A program made the translations under genes and the position numbers. Of a DNA stretch of 64,000 nt, positions 19,144 to 31,614 are shown one piece after another. The notes under the pieces were generated by a model, which searched no databases, had not been told where the DNA came from, and saw only the letters and a program-made list of their open reading frames with translations. The stretch's first letter is position 1; each line of letters opens with the position of its first letter. Location: positions 248,001 to 312,000 of the forward strand of contig NZ_JABAIL010000006.1 of the NCBI RefSeq assembly GCF_012641475.1, given 5' to 3'. The stretch is from Flammeovirga agarivorans (GTDB lineage Bacteria; Bacteroidota; Bacteroidia; Cytophagales; Flammeovirgaceae).

Positions 19144-19176
19144 GGGATTCGGTATTTTATATCGAATCCCTTTTTT
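19144..19176 (+). terminator. Intrinsic terminator of the susCD operon
   Basis: GGGATTCG (19144-19151) pairs with CGAATCCC (19163-19170), followed by six T (19171-19176). Confidence 0.9.
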
Positions 19177-19204
19177 GTATTGCAAATAAAATGGCATTGA
19201 AATG

Positions 19205-19260
19205 AAAAGGTTGTTAAAGAATGAATCCATAATTTGAATTTCATCCCTTAACAACCTTTT
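19205..19260 (-). terminator. Terminator of the minus-strand FAD oxidoreductase gene
   Basis: A 13-bp stem, AAAAGGTTGTTAA (19205-19217) with TTAACAACCTTTT (19248-19260), just past the minus-strand stop at 19284. The loop is long (30 nt). Confidence 0.6.
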
Positions 19261-19283
19261 TAGTGAAATTAGAAAATATGTGA

Positions 19284-21239
19284 CTAACTGATTACTGACT
19301 TTTCGTAAGCTCTAACTTCAAAGAGTTTGGCGATAGAACTACCATATGTTTCATTGATATTTACTCGGAGAGATGTAGTTTTAATCGTATCAAAATTAAA
19401 CTTTATACGCCTTGTTTTATTATCGGTAATAGTGCCTATAGTAACCCATTTACCGTTAATTCTTGCTTCAAGATTTAAGTCTTTAAGAAGTTCAGGTGGA
19501 ACAGTATCTGTAAAGATCTTTCTGTTATTGTAATTATTCCTCATCATAATATTCATCTGAACATTAGTGTCACACTTTAGAACGATAGAAGATAATGCCA
19601 CAGGCTTTTCCCATTCCATTTGCACAGAAGCAGGGATCTGGTCAGTAGACCAATGATGTAGAACTCCTTTAAAATCTCTAGACCATCCATCATTTAATAG
19701 ATTAACGTCACCGGATTGTGTTGAGGAAGCCGACCATTGTTTCACTTCTTTGGCCAAATCATCTTTATCCATAGCAGGATGATCTGGAATAAAGGCATCA
19801 TTCAACATTAGCTTTTCCTGAAGCTCAACCATATGTTTCTGATAAATGCCTCTTGGGTTTTTCTTATGCTGAACACACAAGGCAGCGGCTGTTCCCGTAG
19901 CTTGTCCCATCAAAGCACAAGTTGCCATAACTCTAGTCGAAGACAATGCAATATGAGTCTGACTAATATTACGTCCACTAAATAGAAGATTATCAATATT
20001 TCTTGAATATAAACTTCTAAATGGGATCTGGTAAACTTTCTTAAAATGATAATGGAAATAGCTAGGAGGCTCATCCAAGTTTTCAATACCACCTGGGTTG
20101 TGCTCGTCCAGCGACCATCCTCCATAGGCTACAGCATCATCAAAATGTTGATGATCAACAAGGTCTCTTTCTGATAAAATATGGTCTCCCATAAATCTTC
20201 GAGATTCTCTTCTTCCCGGAACAGAGCCAATCCATTCTAAAGCATAATTTTCAGTTCCTTCAAAATCCCCTGAGTTTTTTATATAGTCCCAAACACCATG
20301 TACATACCCCATCAGTTTGTGTTGTATTTCATCTTGTTCGGCGATAATATCATGCTTAGATCCTACTTCTACCCACCAATAGCCCTCATTAAAAGAACGC
20401 ACTTTTCTGCGAGGGTTAGATTTTTTCAGGTCAAATGGGATGGCGAAAGAAGGAGGAGAATAGGCTGTTGGTTTTCCCATGTCTTTCCCTGCTATCAATA
20501 AACTGGCACCCATTTGCCAACCATCAGCTTCTTCTGGGGCATACTTCTCATTGAACTCACTTCCAGCTTCTCGTCCTGTTCTATATTCTGCACCAGCACT
20601 TGCTGCTAGTAACCCATCACCTGAACAATCGACAAACTGTTGAGCAGAAATATGATATTCTGTTTCTGTACTATTTTGCCAACAAATGGCTTTCTTGATA
20701 CTACTACCCGTCATTTCAACATTGACTGCTTGAGTATTTAGTAATAGTTCGAGGTGGGGTTCTCTGATCACAAAATCATATAATACATGATCCCATACAG
20801 AAAAAGATTCTTGAGGATTATTAAATCTATTATGAAGTAAAATCTCTTCAATAATTCCAGTTTCTCTTTCTGGTATCCAATCTGGTTTTAAGTGATTCAC
20901 ACCATTGACCAAGACTCGAATTTCACTAGAGGCATTACCTCCTAATACAGACCGATCTTGAACAAGTAATGTTTCAACGCCCTCTCTAGCTGAAGCGACT
21001 GCAGCACATATTCCTGCGAGTCCTCCTCCAACAACGACTACTTTGTAGTTTACTTCTTTAAAACGTTCAGGCTTTCCTCGTTTGCCATCACTAAGTTGTT
21101 TCCAATTGTCTCTGGAACCATCATTAATAATATTATCCTTTGATTTTTTATCCTTGGCACTAATAGAATTTGAGGATAATAATAATCCAGAGGCGATAGA
21201 TCCCTTCACCCCTGATTTCAAGAAATTTCTTCTTTTCAT
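19284..21239 (-). CDS. Tat-exported FAD-dependent oxidoreductase with discoidin-like C-terminal domain
   Basis: 651 aa. It begins MKRRNFLKSG, a twin-arginine (Tat) signal, as expected for a protein exported with its flavin bound. A Rossmann dinucleotide site VVVVGGGLAGICAA lies at about residues 67-80. The FAD_oxidored-type sequence follows (LGGNASSEIRV, DCSGDGLLAASAGAEYR, LFSGRNISQTHIALSSTRV, MGQATGTAAALC) to about 480. A beta-sandwich resembling galactose-binding/F5-F8 domains ends the protein (about 490-650). The substrate is unknown; sugar or oligosaccharide oxidation in the periplasm is plausible. It lies 109 nt downstream of an S1_7-like sulfatase on the same strand. It is a close paralog of the protein at 39943, which also has an S1_7-like sulfatase upstream. 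Confidence 0.85.
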   Translation of the reverse strand: MKRRNFLKSGVKGSIASGLLLSSNSISAKDKKSKDNIINDGSRDNWKQLSDGKRGKPERFKEVNYKVVVVGGGLAGICAAVASAREGVETLLVQDRSVLGGNASSEIRVLVNGVNHLKPDWIPERETGIIEEILLHNRFNNPQESFSVWDHVLYDFVIREPHLELLLNTQAVNVEMTGSSIKKAICWQNSTETEYHISAQQFVDCSGDGLLAASAGAEYRTGREAGSEFNEKYAPEEADGWQMGASLLIAGKDMGKPTAYSPPSFAIPFDLKKSNPRRKVRSFNEGYWWVEVGSKHDIIAEQDEIQHKLMGYVHGVWDYIKNSGDFEGTENYALEWIGSVPGRRESRRFMGDHILSERDLVDHQHFDDAVAYGGWSLDEHNPGGIENLDEPPSYFHYHFKKVYQIPFRSLYSRNIDNLLFSGRNISQTHIALSSTRVMATCALMGQATGTAAALCVQHKKNPRGIYQKHMVELQEKLMLNDAFIPDHPAMDKDDLAKEVKQWSASSTQSGDVNLLNDGWSRDFKGVLHHWSTDQIPASVQMEWEKPVALSSIVLKCDTNVQMNIMMRNNYNNRKIFTDTVPPELLKDLNLEARINGKWVTIGTITDNKTRRIKFNFDTIKTTSLRVNINETYGSSIAKLFEVRAYEKSVIS

Positions 21240-21277
21240 TTCAGTTACTTAATTAGAGTTTAAGATTAGTTGATGGA

Positions 21278-21308
21278 AAAAATCACAGATGAAGAACACC
21301 TGTGATTT
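21278..21308 (-). terminator. Hairpin between sulfatase and FAD oxidoreductase genes (minus strand)
   Basis: AAATCACAG (21280-21288) pairs with CTGTGATTT (21300-21308), followed on the minus strand by a T-run (to 21277). It may limit read-through from the sulfatase into the FAD gene. Confidence 0.65.
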
Positions 21309-21348
21309 CGAAAAAAAATTATTACTACTTGGAATATTTTATTGTTAG

Positions 21349-23004
21349 TTATTGTGTTAAAACAGCTTGATTTCCTTTCCAACCCAATTCCATTTGTGCC
21401 ATGAGTTTGGCCACTAATCCTGGAGATGTTGAAGCGATATTTTTAGTTTCATGAGGATCATTTTTATGATCATATAATTCGATAAACAACGGAGCTTCAT
21501 TAGGTGCTTTTCTATTTTTCCATACCACCAATCTAAAGTCCTTGTTTCTCATTGCATATCCCATGATGTCATTTTCGAATAATTCTCGATCCCATTTCTC
21601 CTTCATTTGTTCTCTGATATTGTCTTCTACTTCTTCAATAAGAGGACCGAAATATGTTTCTCTCATACCTTTTGATAACGGGTTTGCAGCCCATTCTCTT
21701 AATGCCGGAGTAGGGTACTGGCTAAATACTGCAGATTTCCATGTTTGATTAGGCTCTTCTAGCAGAGGAGCAAAAGATTGTCCTTCAAGATGCGAAGGTT
21801 TCTCAATACCTGCTAAATCACAAAGAGTAGGGAACATATCAACCAATTCTACTAAAGCATTAGATTGTACACCTCTGCTTTGTTTGGCCTGATCAGGTGT
21901 CCATACGATCAAAGGAACTCTAGTCGCAATTTCGTAGTTCGTTGCCTTACCCCAAATACCCATCTCACCTAAATGATATCCATGGTCAGACCATACCATA
22001 ATGATTGTGTTTTCTAGAAGTCCTTCTTTCTTCAAAGCATGAATGACTTTCCCGATTTGGGCATCAACATAACTAGAAGTTGCTAAATAAGAATGGATAA
22101 GATCAGTAGCCAAACGATCATCAATTTTTCCTTTGTTTGGAATATTTGCTCTAGTTCTTAATTCAAAAGAAGCATGTAATCCCATTGCTGCTCCGTTTTC
22201 AGGAGCTGAAGTTTGAGTACTTAATTGTATCTCTTCTCTGTCATATAGATCCCAGTATTTTTTTGGTGCAATAAAGTTTAAGTGAGGGGATATAAACCCT
22301 AACCCCATGAAGAAGGGTTTATCTGGGTTTTCAGCAACCATTGCTTTAATATTTGCAATAGCTAGGTCTGCGTTCATCCCATCGATATATGTATTGTCCG
22401 GTACATCTGCACATTCAAAAGCAGGTCCCATACCCAAACCATATTTTGCTTCTTTACCATATTTTTCGATCATGGCAGCTTTATTCTTCTTAAAAGTTTC
22501 TTGATTTTCTTTTAAGACATATCCACCTACCAAGTTTTTACCAAACTTGTAACCTAACAGTTTTTTATTTGGTTGTTTTGACCAAGACTTCTCTTGATCC
22601 TTGTACTTACCATGATATACCTTACCACAGTTCATGGTTTCATAACCATTGGCTCTAAAGTGTTGAGGTAAAGTGATAATATCAGGATTTTCATCTCTAA
22701 AGTAAGTGTAGTTTTCAATCACATTAATTGTTTCAGGTCTTGCGCCTGTCATTAAACTTGCTCTTGAAGGACTACAAATGGCTTGTTGACAATAAGCATT
22801 ATTAAACTGTAAACCCTGACTCGATAGTTCGTCTAAGTGAGGGGTAATAGCTATAGAAGAATCATAACAGCCAAGTTCTGGTCTTAGATCATCTATAGAG
22901 ATAAACAACACATTTGGTTTTCTTTCTACTTCATTTTTCTTATTGATGGAAGAGCATGCCGAAAAAATGATAAGTAATAGTAAAAATTGGAAACTTTTTC
23001 TCAT
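21349..23004 (-). CDS. Family S1 sulfatase, iduronate-2-sulfatase-like (S1_7-like), lipoprotein
   Basis: 551 aa. Lipobox IIFSAC (Cys17). The fold begins PNVLFISIDDLRPELGCY, and the formylglycine motif is C77-S-P-S-R. Also seen: NCGKVYHGKYKD in place of the arylsulfatase KWHLG, and VWSDHGYHLGEMGIWGK. These are the marks of the iduronate-2-sulfatase branch (SulfAtlas S1_7, which to my knowledge contains a Zobellia carrageenan sulfatase). It should remove a sulfate ester from galactan oligosaccharides. Its closest relative here is the 557-aa sulfatase at 35867. The FAD oxidoreductase follows on the same strand. It is divergent from GH127 across 658 bp. Confidence 0.9.
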   Translation of the reverse strand: MRKSFQFLLLLIIFSACSSINKKNEVERKPNVLFISIDDLRPELGCYDSSIAITPHLDELSSQGLQFNNAYCQQAICSPSRASLMTGARPETINVIENYTYFRDENPDIITLPQHFRANGYETMNCGKVYHGKYKDQEKSWSKQPNKKLLGYKFGKNLVGGYVLKENQETFKKNKAAMIEKYGKEAKYGLGMGPAFECADVPDNTYIDGMNADLAIANIKAMVAENPDKPFFMGLGFISPHLNFIAPKKYWDLYDREEIQLSTQTSAPENGAAMGLHASFELRTRANIPNKGKIDDRLATDLIHSYLATSSYVDAQIGKVIHALKKEGLLENTIIMVWSDHGYHLGEMGIWGKATNYEIATRVPLIVWTPDQAKQSRGVQSNALVELVDMFPTLCDLAGIEKPSHLEGQSFAPLLEEPNQTWKSAVFSQYPTPALREWAANPLSKGMRETYFGPLIEEVEDNIREQMKEKWDRELFENDIMGYAMRNKDFRLVVWKNRKAPNEAPLFIELYDHKNDPHETKNIASTSPGLVAKLMAQMELGWKGNQAVLTQ

Positions 23005-23662
23005 GTTATACTAGTAATAAAATTTTCATTTCATTTAGAAGTGCTATTGACGTACTCTTTTTTTAAGAGATTAGCCCATAGCATTGTGTTGTTGAATAAG
23101 CGAACATTACAAAAGTTTATTTGTGCTATAAAGATAATGAGATGTGTTGGTCTATGTTTTTTTGTCTATCAATGAGATGTTGTTTTACGTTAATACCTCA
23201 ATTTTCTAATCAAAATAAGACATTTCAATTAAAAATGAGCCCTAACATTTTGCACTAAAATTCATCTTATTTCAAATGGAATTAGACTGAAATCATGTTG
23301 TTATAAGTATTTACGGAAAACAACATAGCTATCTCGGTAAATCTATTCTCCTTGTAATAGTTCCATTCCTATGTGTTAAAGGCGGTTTTTTACGTCTTTG
23401 CCATGTTGCTATAGATACCGATTTTTTTAAAATGTTGCTTTGTGTACAAATTGAAACATTTAATTAATTCAAAACAACTCACTCTGTTTAAAGAGCCTAT
23501 AGATTTGTAACTGTTGATAGCGAACAAAGATTAATTCCATTTACTCGATGTCTTGATTATGCTTCATAAGAAATATTCAACGACAGATTATTTTTTATAT
23601 GACTACATCGGTATTTCAAGAAGTAAAGCGAATTCTAGACATCATTTAAAAGTATAATTGAA
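23005..23662. promoter_or_regulatory. Divergent sulfatase/GH127 intergenic region (658 bp)
   Basis: A non-coding AT-rich stretch. It holds an 8-bp inverted repeat ATGTTGTT (23295-23302) / AACAACAT (23319-23326). Further ATGTTGCT copies lie at 23403 and 23432. TATTTACG occurs at 23308-23315, inside the inverted repeat loop, and TTTACGT at 23389-23395. TAGATTTG (23500-23507) fits the TAnnTTTG -7 box for GH127, without a clear -33 element. Together these suggest regulator-binding sites serving both divergent genes. Confidence 0.45.
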
Positions 23663-25690
23663 ATGAAGAAATTATTAGCAGTGGCATGTGCAGCAGTGAT
23701 GTCACATTGGGCAGTAGCTCAAGAGAAAGGTATATTAGGACAGGAGGATTCTCCAAATGTTGCTTTAAAGAGTATTAATATTGGAGATTGTAAATGGACA
23801 GAAGGTTTCTGGGCAGATAAGTTTGATGTGGCAGAACACTCTATGGTTCCATATATGGGAGAGGTATTAACAGGTGATGTTGGGCATGCTTTAAATAACT
23901 TCAAGATTGCTGCAGGCATGAAAGAAGGAGAGCATAAAGGAATGCGCTGGCATGATGGTGATTTCTATAAATGGATGGAAGCAGCCATGTATGTATATGC
24001 TCAAAATGGAGATGAAAAAATCAAAGAAGAAATTGACGGGTATATTGATATCATCAGTAAGGCACAAGAGGAAGATGGGTATCTACAGACTTTTATTCAG
24101 TTAACAGATGATGTTGATCGATATGAAAACCGTAAGTACCATGAGATGTATAATTCAGGTCACTTATTAACATCTGCATGTATTCATTACAGAATTACTG
24201 GAGAAAGAAAGTTCTTAAATATTGCGATTAAACATGCTGATCTGCTATATACTATTTTTAGTCCAAGTACAAAACAGTATGGCCGCTTTGGTTTTAATCA
24301 AACTCAAATCATGGGATTGGTTGAGCTTTACAGAACAACGAAGGATAAACGTTATTTAGATTTAGCTGAAATCTTTATCAACAATAGAGGGAAATACAAA
24401 GTAGAAGATCATCCAACTACAGTAGGTTATCCTATTGGTGATATGGTACAGGAGAGAACTCCTTTAAGAGAATCTTCAGAAGCAGTAGGACATGCTGTAT
24501 TAGCTTTATATTATTATGCAGGTGCAGCAGATGTTGCAGCAGAAACAGGAGAACAAGCGTTGGTAGATGCTTTGGATCGTCTTTGGGAGAATGTTACAGA
24601 ACAAAAAATGTATGTAACAGGAGCTGTTGGACAAGCACACTACGGAGCTTCATCACATAGAGATAAAATTGAAGAAGGGTTTATCGGTGAGTACATGATG
24701 CCTAACATGACGGCCTATAATGAAACTTGTGCGAATGTTTGTAATTCCATGTTCTCTTATAGAATGTTAGGCTTACATGGAGAATCAAAATACGCTGATG
24801 TAATGGAATTAGTGTTATATAATTCTGCACTATCAGGTATTTCTATCGAAGGGAAAAATTACTTTTACTCGAATCCATTAAGAATGGTCAACGGTTCAAG
24901 AGATTATAAACTTCATAATACAGAAACTCCACATAGATTACCATATTTAGAGTGTTTCTGTTGCCCTCCAAACTTGGTGAGAACGATTGCTAAATCTTCT
25001 GCTTGGGCATATAGCTTATCAAAAAATGGTATTGCAGTAAACCTTTACGGAGGAAACCGTTTAGATACAAAATTAGAAGATGGGTCTACACTAATCCTGA
25101 ATCAAGTAACAAATTACCCTTGGGAAGGCTCTGTAAATATTACAGTTGAAAAATGTAAGAAAGATGCTTTTGATATGATGTTACGTATTCCTGAATGGGC
25201 AGTAGGTACAACAGTTAAAGTGAATGGAGAAGCTGTGAAAGCTAAGGTGGAGAATGGTAAGTTTACGACGATCAATAGAAAATGGAGAAAAGGTGATATC
25301 ATCTCTATTGATATGCCAATGGAGACGAAATTGGTAGAAGGCCACCCTAGAATTGAAGAAGCAAGAAACCAAGTAGCAGTGAAGAGAGGTCCAGTAGTGT
25401 ATTGTATGGAAACACCTGACCTTCCTGAAGATGCTCAAATATTAGATGTATATATCCAAGGAAATACACCATTGGTAGCATCTTATAATAAAGATTTATT
25501 AGGAGGCATTACTACAGTAGAAACAACATTATTGATTAGAACAAATCAATCAGAAAGTAAGATGTATAATACTGTAGACAAGCCAGAATTTAAACAGTAT
25601 AAAACGAAATTAGTCCCTTACTATTCATGGAGTAATAGAGGTGACGCTGAAATGACGGTATTTATGCCGGTTGTGTGGAGCGACTTATAG
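23663..25690 (+). CDS. GH127 family glycosidase (probable 3,6-anhydro-D-galactosidase)
   Basis: 675 aa. Signal peptide 1-20 (ends AVAQ). An alpha/alpha barrel of the DUF1680/GH127 type, followed by a beta-sandwich. The Zn-thiolate site of GH127 is present: E354 and C356 (NETC) and C433/C434 (CFCCPPN). The Glu-to-first-Cys spacing of 79 equals that of HypBA1 (Glu338, Cys417). GH127 is best known as beta-L-arabinofuranosidase, but members in marine carrageenan loci release 3,6-anhydro-D-galactose from neocarrabiose-type ends. The anhydrogalactose catabolic operon just downstream (25817-37540) supports that role. It is flanked by its own terminator, so it is probably transcribed alone. The arabinofuranosidase alternative is unlikely in this context. 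Confidence 0.88.
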   Translation: MKKLLAVACAAVMSHWAVAQEKGILGQEDSPNVALKSINIGDCKWTEGFWADKFDVAEHSMVPYMGEVLTGDVGHALNNFKIAAGMKEGEHKGMRWHDGDFYKWMEAAMYVYAQNGDEKIKEEIDGYIDIISKAQEEDGYLQTFIQLTDDVDRYENRKYHEMYNSGHLLTSACIHYRITGERKFLNIAIKHADLLYTIFSPSTKQYGRFGFNQTQIMGLVELYRTTKDKRYLDLAEIFINNRGKYKVEDHPTTVGYPIGDMVQERTPLRESSEAVGHAVLALYYYAGAADVAAETGEQALVDALDRLWENVTEQKMYVTGAVGQAHYGASSHRDKIEEGFIGEYMMPNMTAYNETCANVCNSMFSYRMLGLHGESKYADVMELVLYNSALSGISIEGKNYFYSNPLRMVNGSRDYKLHNTETPHRLPYLECFCCPPNLVRTIAKSSAWAYSLSKNGIAVNLYGGNRLDTKLEDGSTLILNQVTNYPWEGSVNITVEKCKKDAFDMMLRIPEWAVGTTVKVNGEAVKAKVENGKFTTINRKWRKGDIISIDMPMETKLVEGHPRIEEARNQVAVKRGPVVYCMETPDLPEDAQILDVYIQGNTPLVASYNKDLLGGITTVETTLLIRTNQSESKMYNTVDKPEFKQYKTKLVPYYSWSNRGDAEMTVFMPVVWSDL

Positions 25691-25708
25691 AAGTGGACAT
25701 CTAAAAAG

Positions 25709-25761
25709 CTGTCACTGTTTTCAATGTAATTTTATATTGATCATTTAGTGACAGTTTTTTT
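25709..25761 (+). terminator. Intrinsic terminator after GH127
   Basis: CTGTCACT (25709-25716) pairs with AGTGACAG (25747-25754), followed by seven T (25755-25761). Confidence 0.8.
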
Positions 25762-25813
25762 ATACCCTTTGGCTTCACAATGACAATTATTTTTTGATAG
25801 AAATGAGTAATGA

Positions 25814-29074
<3,261 letters not shown>

Positions 29075-29098
29075 TTTTTTCAACTGAAGTAAATAGAG

Positions 29099-30520
29099 AT
29101 GAAAATTAAATTATCTATAGCGTTTATTTTAACTAGTTTTTTCTGTTTTGCTCAGCAAAAACAACCGAACATAGTGCTCTTGTTTGCAGACGATGCAGGC
29201 TATTCTGATTTTGGGTTTCGAGGTAGTGAGAGCTACGAAACTCCAAACTTGGATAAGCTAGCTAAGAAAGGAGTGATCTTCGACCAGATGTATGTCACTG
29301 CTTCTGTCTGTGGTCCATCAAGAGCGGGTTTACTTACTGGCAGGTACCAACAGAGATTTGGCTTTATCGAGAACAATGTTCCTGGGATTATGGACGATAA
29401 TAGTAAGTTTCTCGGTGATGAAATGGGAGTGCCTATAGAAGAAAAAATGATTGGGGAATACCTACAGGAAAAAGGTTATACTACTGCAATTTTTGGTAAA
29501 TGGCATTTAGGTGAAGCGGATAAATTTCATCCTACAAAAAATGGATTTGATGAGTTTGTAGGCTTCAGAGGAGGAGCAAGAAGCTTTTTTCCATATTCAG
29601 ATAAACAAAAAGAAAACCCACATGCAAAAGGTGTGGGGAAAGGTAGATGGTTGGAAAGAGGTTTTGAAAACTTTCAGGAACATAAAGGCTATTTAACCAA
29701 CGTTCTCGCAGATGAAACTTGCAACTTCATAGAACGCCACAAGTCTCAACCATTTTTCGCAATGGTATCTTTCAACGCGGTTCACCTTCCCTTACAAATT
29801 GATCCACAGGACAAAGATGCATTTCCAGAATTAGAAGGTGTGAGAAGAAAGAATGCTCAAATGACATTGTCTTTGGATAGAGCTTGTGGCCAGATCTACG
29901 ACAAGCTGGTCGAGTTAGGTTTAGAAGAGAATACAATTATTGTTTTTGCCAATGATAATGGTGGACCATCTGATAAGAATATGTCTTGTAACTATCCTTT
30001 TGCAGGAGTAAAAGGTACACAGTTAGAAGGCGGAATTCGAGTACCTTGCTTTATTGTTTGGCCAAATCATATCAAAGAAAAATCACGATACGACCAACCA
30101 GTAATGACTTTTGATCTGATGCCTACATTCTATGCAGCAGCAGGTGGAGATGTCTCTGATATCGAAAAAACAGACGGAGTGGATTTAATTCCTTTCCTAA
30201 TGAATCAAAACAAAAATAATCCCCATGAAAACCTTTTCTGGAAATGGGAAACAAGAGGTGTGGTTAGAAGTGGTGATTGGAAATTAATGCGTTTTCCTGA
30301 TCGCCCTGCCATGTTGTTTAATCTCAAAAAAGATCCGGGGGAACAAAATGATTTAGCAGCAAAGCATCCCGAAAAAGTACAAAAAATGTTCAAGGAGCTT
30401 TTTGCATGGGAAATGGAATTGAGAAGACCCATGTTTATGCTTAGAACAGCAGAAGAACAATGGTCAGCCAATCGTTTCGATCAGTTTAGAAAGCCTCCAA
30501 CAAAGGATTATTTAAAATAG
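29099..30520 (+). CDS. Family S1 sulfatase (arylsulfatase type)
   Basis: 473 aa. Signal peptide to about 19 (FCFAQQ). The N-terminal metal motif is LLFADDAGYSD. The formylglycine motif is C71-G-P-S-R. KWHLGEADKFHP and ANDNGGPSDKN complete the site. It resembles the sulfatase at 1557 (both CGPSR, GKWHLGE, F-H-P), so both may belong to the S1_19-like group. Probable periplasmic removal of galactose O-sulfate before GH2 or GH127 action. It lies 24 nt after GH2 and 30 nt before the permease gene, inside the anhydrogalactose operon. Confidence 0.9.
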   Translation: MKIKLSIAFILTSFFCFAQQKQPNIVLLFADDAGYSDFGFRGSESYETPNLDKLAKKGVIFDQMYVTASVCGPSRAGLLTGRYQQRFGFIENNVPGIMDDNSKFLGDEMGVPIEEKMIGEYLQEKGYTTAIFGKWHLGEADKFHPTKNGFDEFVGFRGGARSFFPYSDKQKENPHAKGVGKGRWLERGFENFQEHKGYLTNVLADETCNFIERHKSQPFFAMVSFNAVHLPLQIDPQDKDAFPELEGVRRKNAQMTLSLDRACGQIYDKLVELGLEENTIIVFANDNGGPSDKNMSCNYPFAGVKGTQLEGGIRVPCFIVWPNHIKEKSRYDQPVMTFDLMPTFYAAAGGDVSDIEKTDGVDLIPFLMNQNKNNPHENLFWKWETRGVVRSGDWKLMRFPDRPAMLFNLKKDPGEQNDLAAKHPEKVQKMFKELFAWEMELRRPMFMLRTAEEQWSANRFDQFRKPPTKDYLK

Positions 30521-30550
30521 AAAACAAACGTTCTCAAAATTATAGATGAA

Positions 30551-31603
30551 ATGGATATACTAGCAATATTATTGATTTTATGTGCCAGCTTTTTTCAAGG
30601 CACTTTTGGATTAGGAATGAAACATATCGCTCCATTAAAATGGGAAAATTGGTGGATAGTTCATGCAACGATTGCAATGGTTCTATTCCCTGTGATGTGG
30701 TCTATTATAGCTGTACCAGATACATTTGGAATTATCATGGAAGCGGATTCTTCTGTGATTTTTATGGCCATGCTCTTTGGTTTCCTTTGGGGTATTGGAG
30801 GTATTTTATTTGGTGTGAGTGTTGAATACACAGGCGTCAGTATTACCTATGGCATTGTAATGGGATTGGCAGCATCTGTGGGTTCGTTAATCCCTTTAGC
30901 TCAGATGGAAACATTGCCTGAAAATGCCAATATAGTATTAGGCGGTGTAGGTTTATTGTTAGTTGGAGTAGCAATTACTGCTGTAGCAGGAGTGAAAAGA
31001 GATCAAGATACTTCAACAGACATCGAAGAAGAATTTGAGGAAGATGGAGACGTACTGGTTGCTCCATCAAAAACAGAGGCGACAGCTAAGAAGTCGATCA
31101 AGACAGGAGTAGCTATTGCTGTAGCATGTGGTGTACTGTCAGCTTTATTAAATGTTGGTTTTTCTAATGCTTCACCTATTGTTGAATTAGCAGTAACGAA
31201 ATACAATACCAATCCAACAGACGCAAGTTTAGTAGCATGGGTGGTAGTTCTTTTTGGTGCATACATTATGAATGCAGGCTATGCTTTATTCAAAATGGCA
31301 CAAAACAATTCATGGACTGATTTCAAGGTAGAAGGAAGTAATAAAGCTTATATGTGGTCTGCCTTAGCAGGTATTTTCTGGTTTGCAGCATTAGGGGTAT
31401 ACGGACAAGGTGCTGCTCTTATGGGAGAACTTGGTGCAGTTGTCGGTTGGCCAATGATGTTAGGTATATCACTGATTGTAAGTAACGTTTGGGGATACCG
31501 TTCAGGAGAATGGAAAGGTGCTTCTGGACCTTTCAAAATATTGTTAGGTGGCTTGGTAGTCTTGATCGCTGCTACTTGTTTATTAGGGTACTCAAACATA
31601 TAA
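30551..31603 (+). CDS. RhaT-family sugar/proton symporter, probable 3,6-anhydrogalactose permease
   Basis: 350 aa inner-membrane protein with about ten hydrophobic helices in two halves, split by a cytoplasmic acidic loop (residues 151-180). The opening (LLILCASFFQGTFGLGMKHI) and the glycine-rich helices match the L-rhamnose/H+ symporter RhaT family. It sits directly before the cycloisomerase (11-nt gap), so its cargo is more likely 3,6-anhydro-D-galactose or its aldonate than rhamnose, since no rhamnose catabolic genes are present. The transported sugar is inference. Confidence 0.82.
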   Translation: MDILAILLILCASFFQGTFGLGMKHIAPLKWENWWIVHATIAMVLFPVMWSIIAVPDTFGIIMEADSSVIFMAMLFGFLWGIGGILFGVSVEYTGVSITYGIVMGLAASVGSLIPLAQMETLPENANIVLGGVGLLLVGVAITAVAGVKRDQDTSTDIEEEFEEDGDVLVAPSKTEATAKKSIKTGVAIAVACGVLSALLNVGFSNASPIVELAVTKYNTNPTDASLVAWVVVLFGAYIMNAGYALFKMAQNNSWTDFKVEGSNKAYMWSALAGIFWFAALGVYGQGAALMGELGAVVGWPMMLGISLIVSNVWGYRSGEWKGASGPFKILLGGLVVLIAATCLLGYSNI

Positions 31604-31614
31604 AAACGACTATT

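Noticed and set aside
31489-31614. Longer start for the cycloisomerase inside the permease gene
   Set aside because: The extra 42 residues overlap permease coding sequence in another frame and do not match the enolase-superfamily N-terminus.
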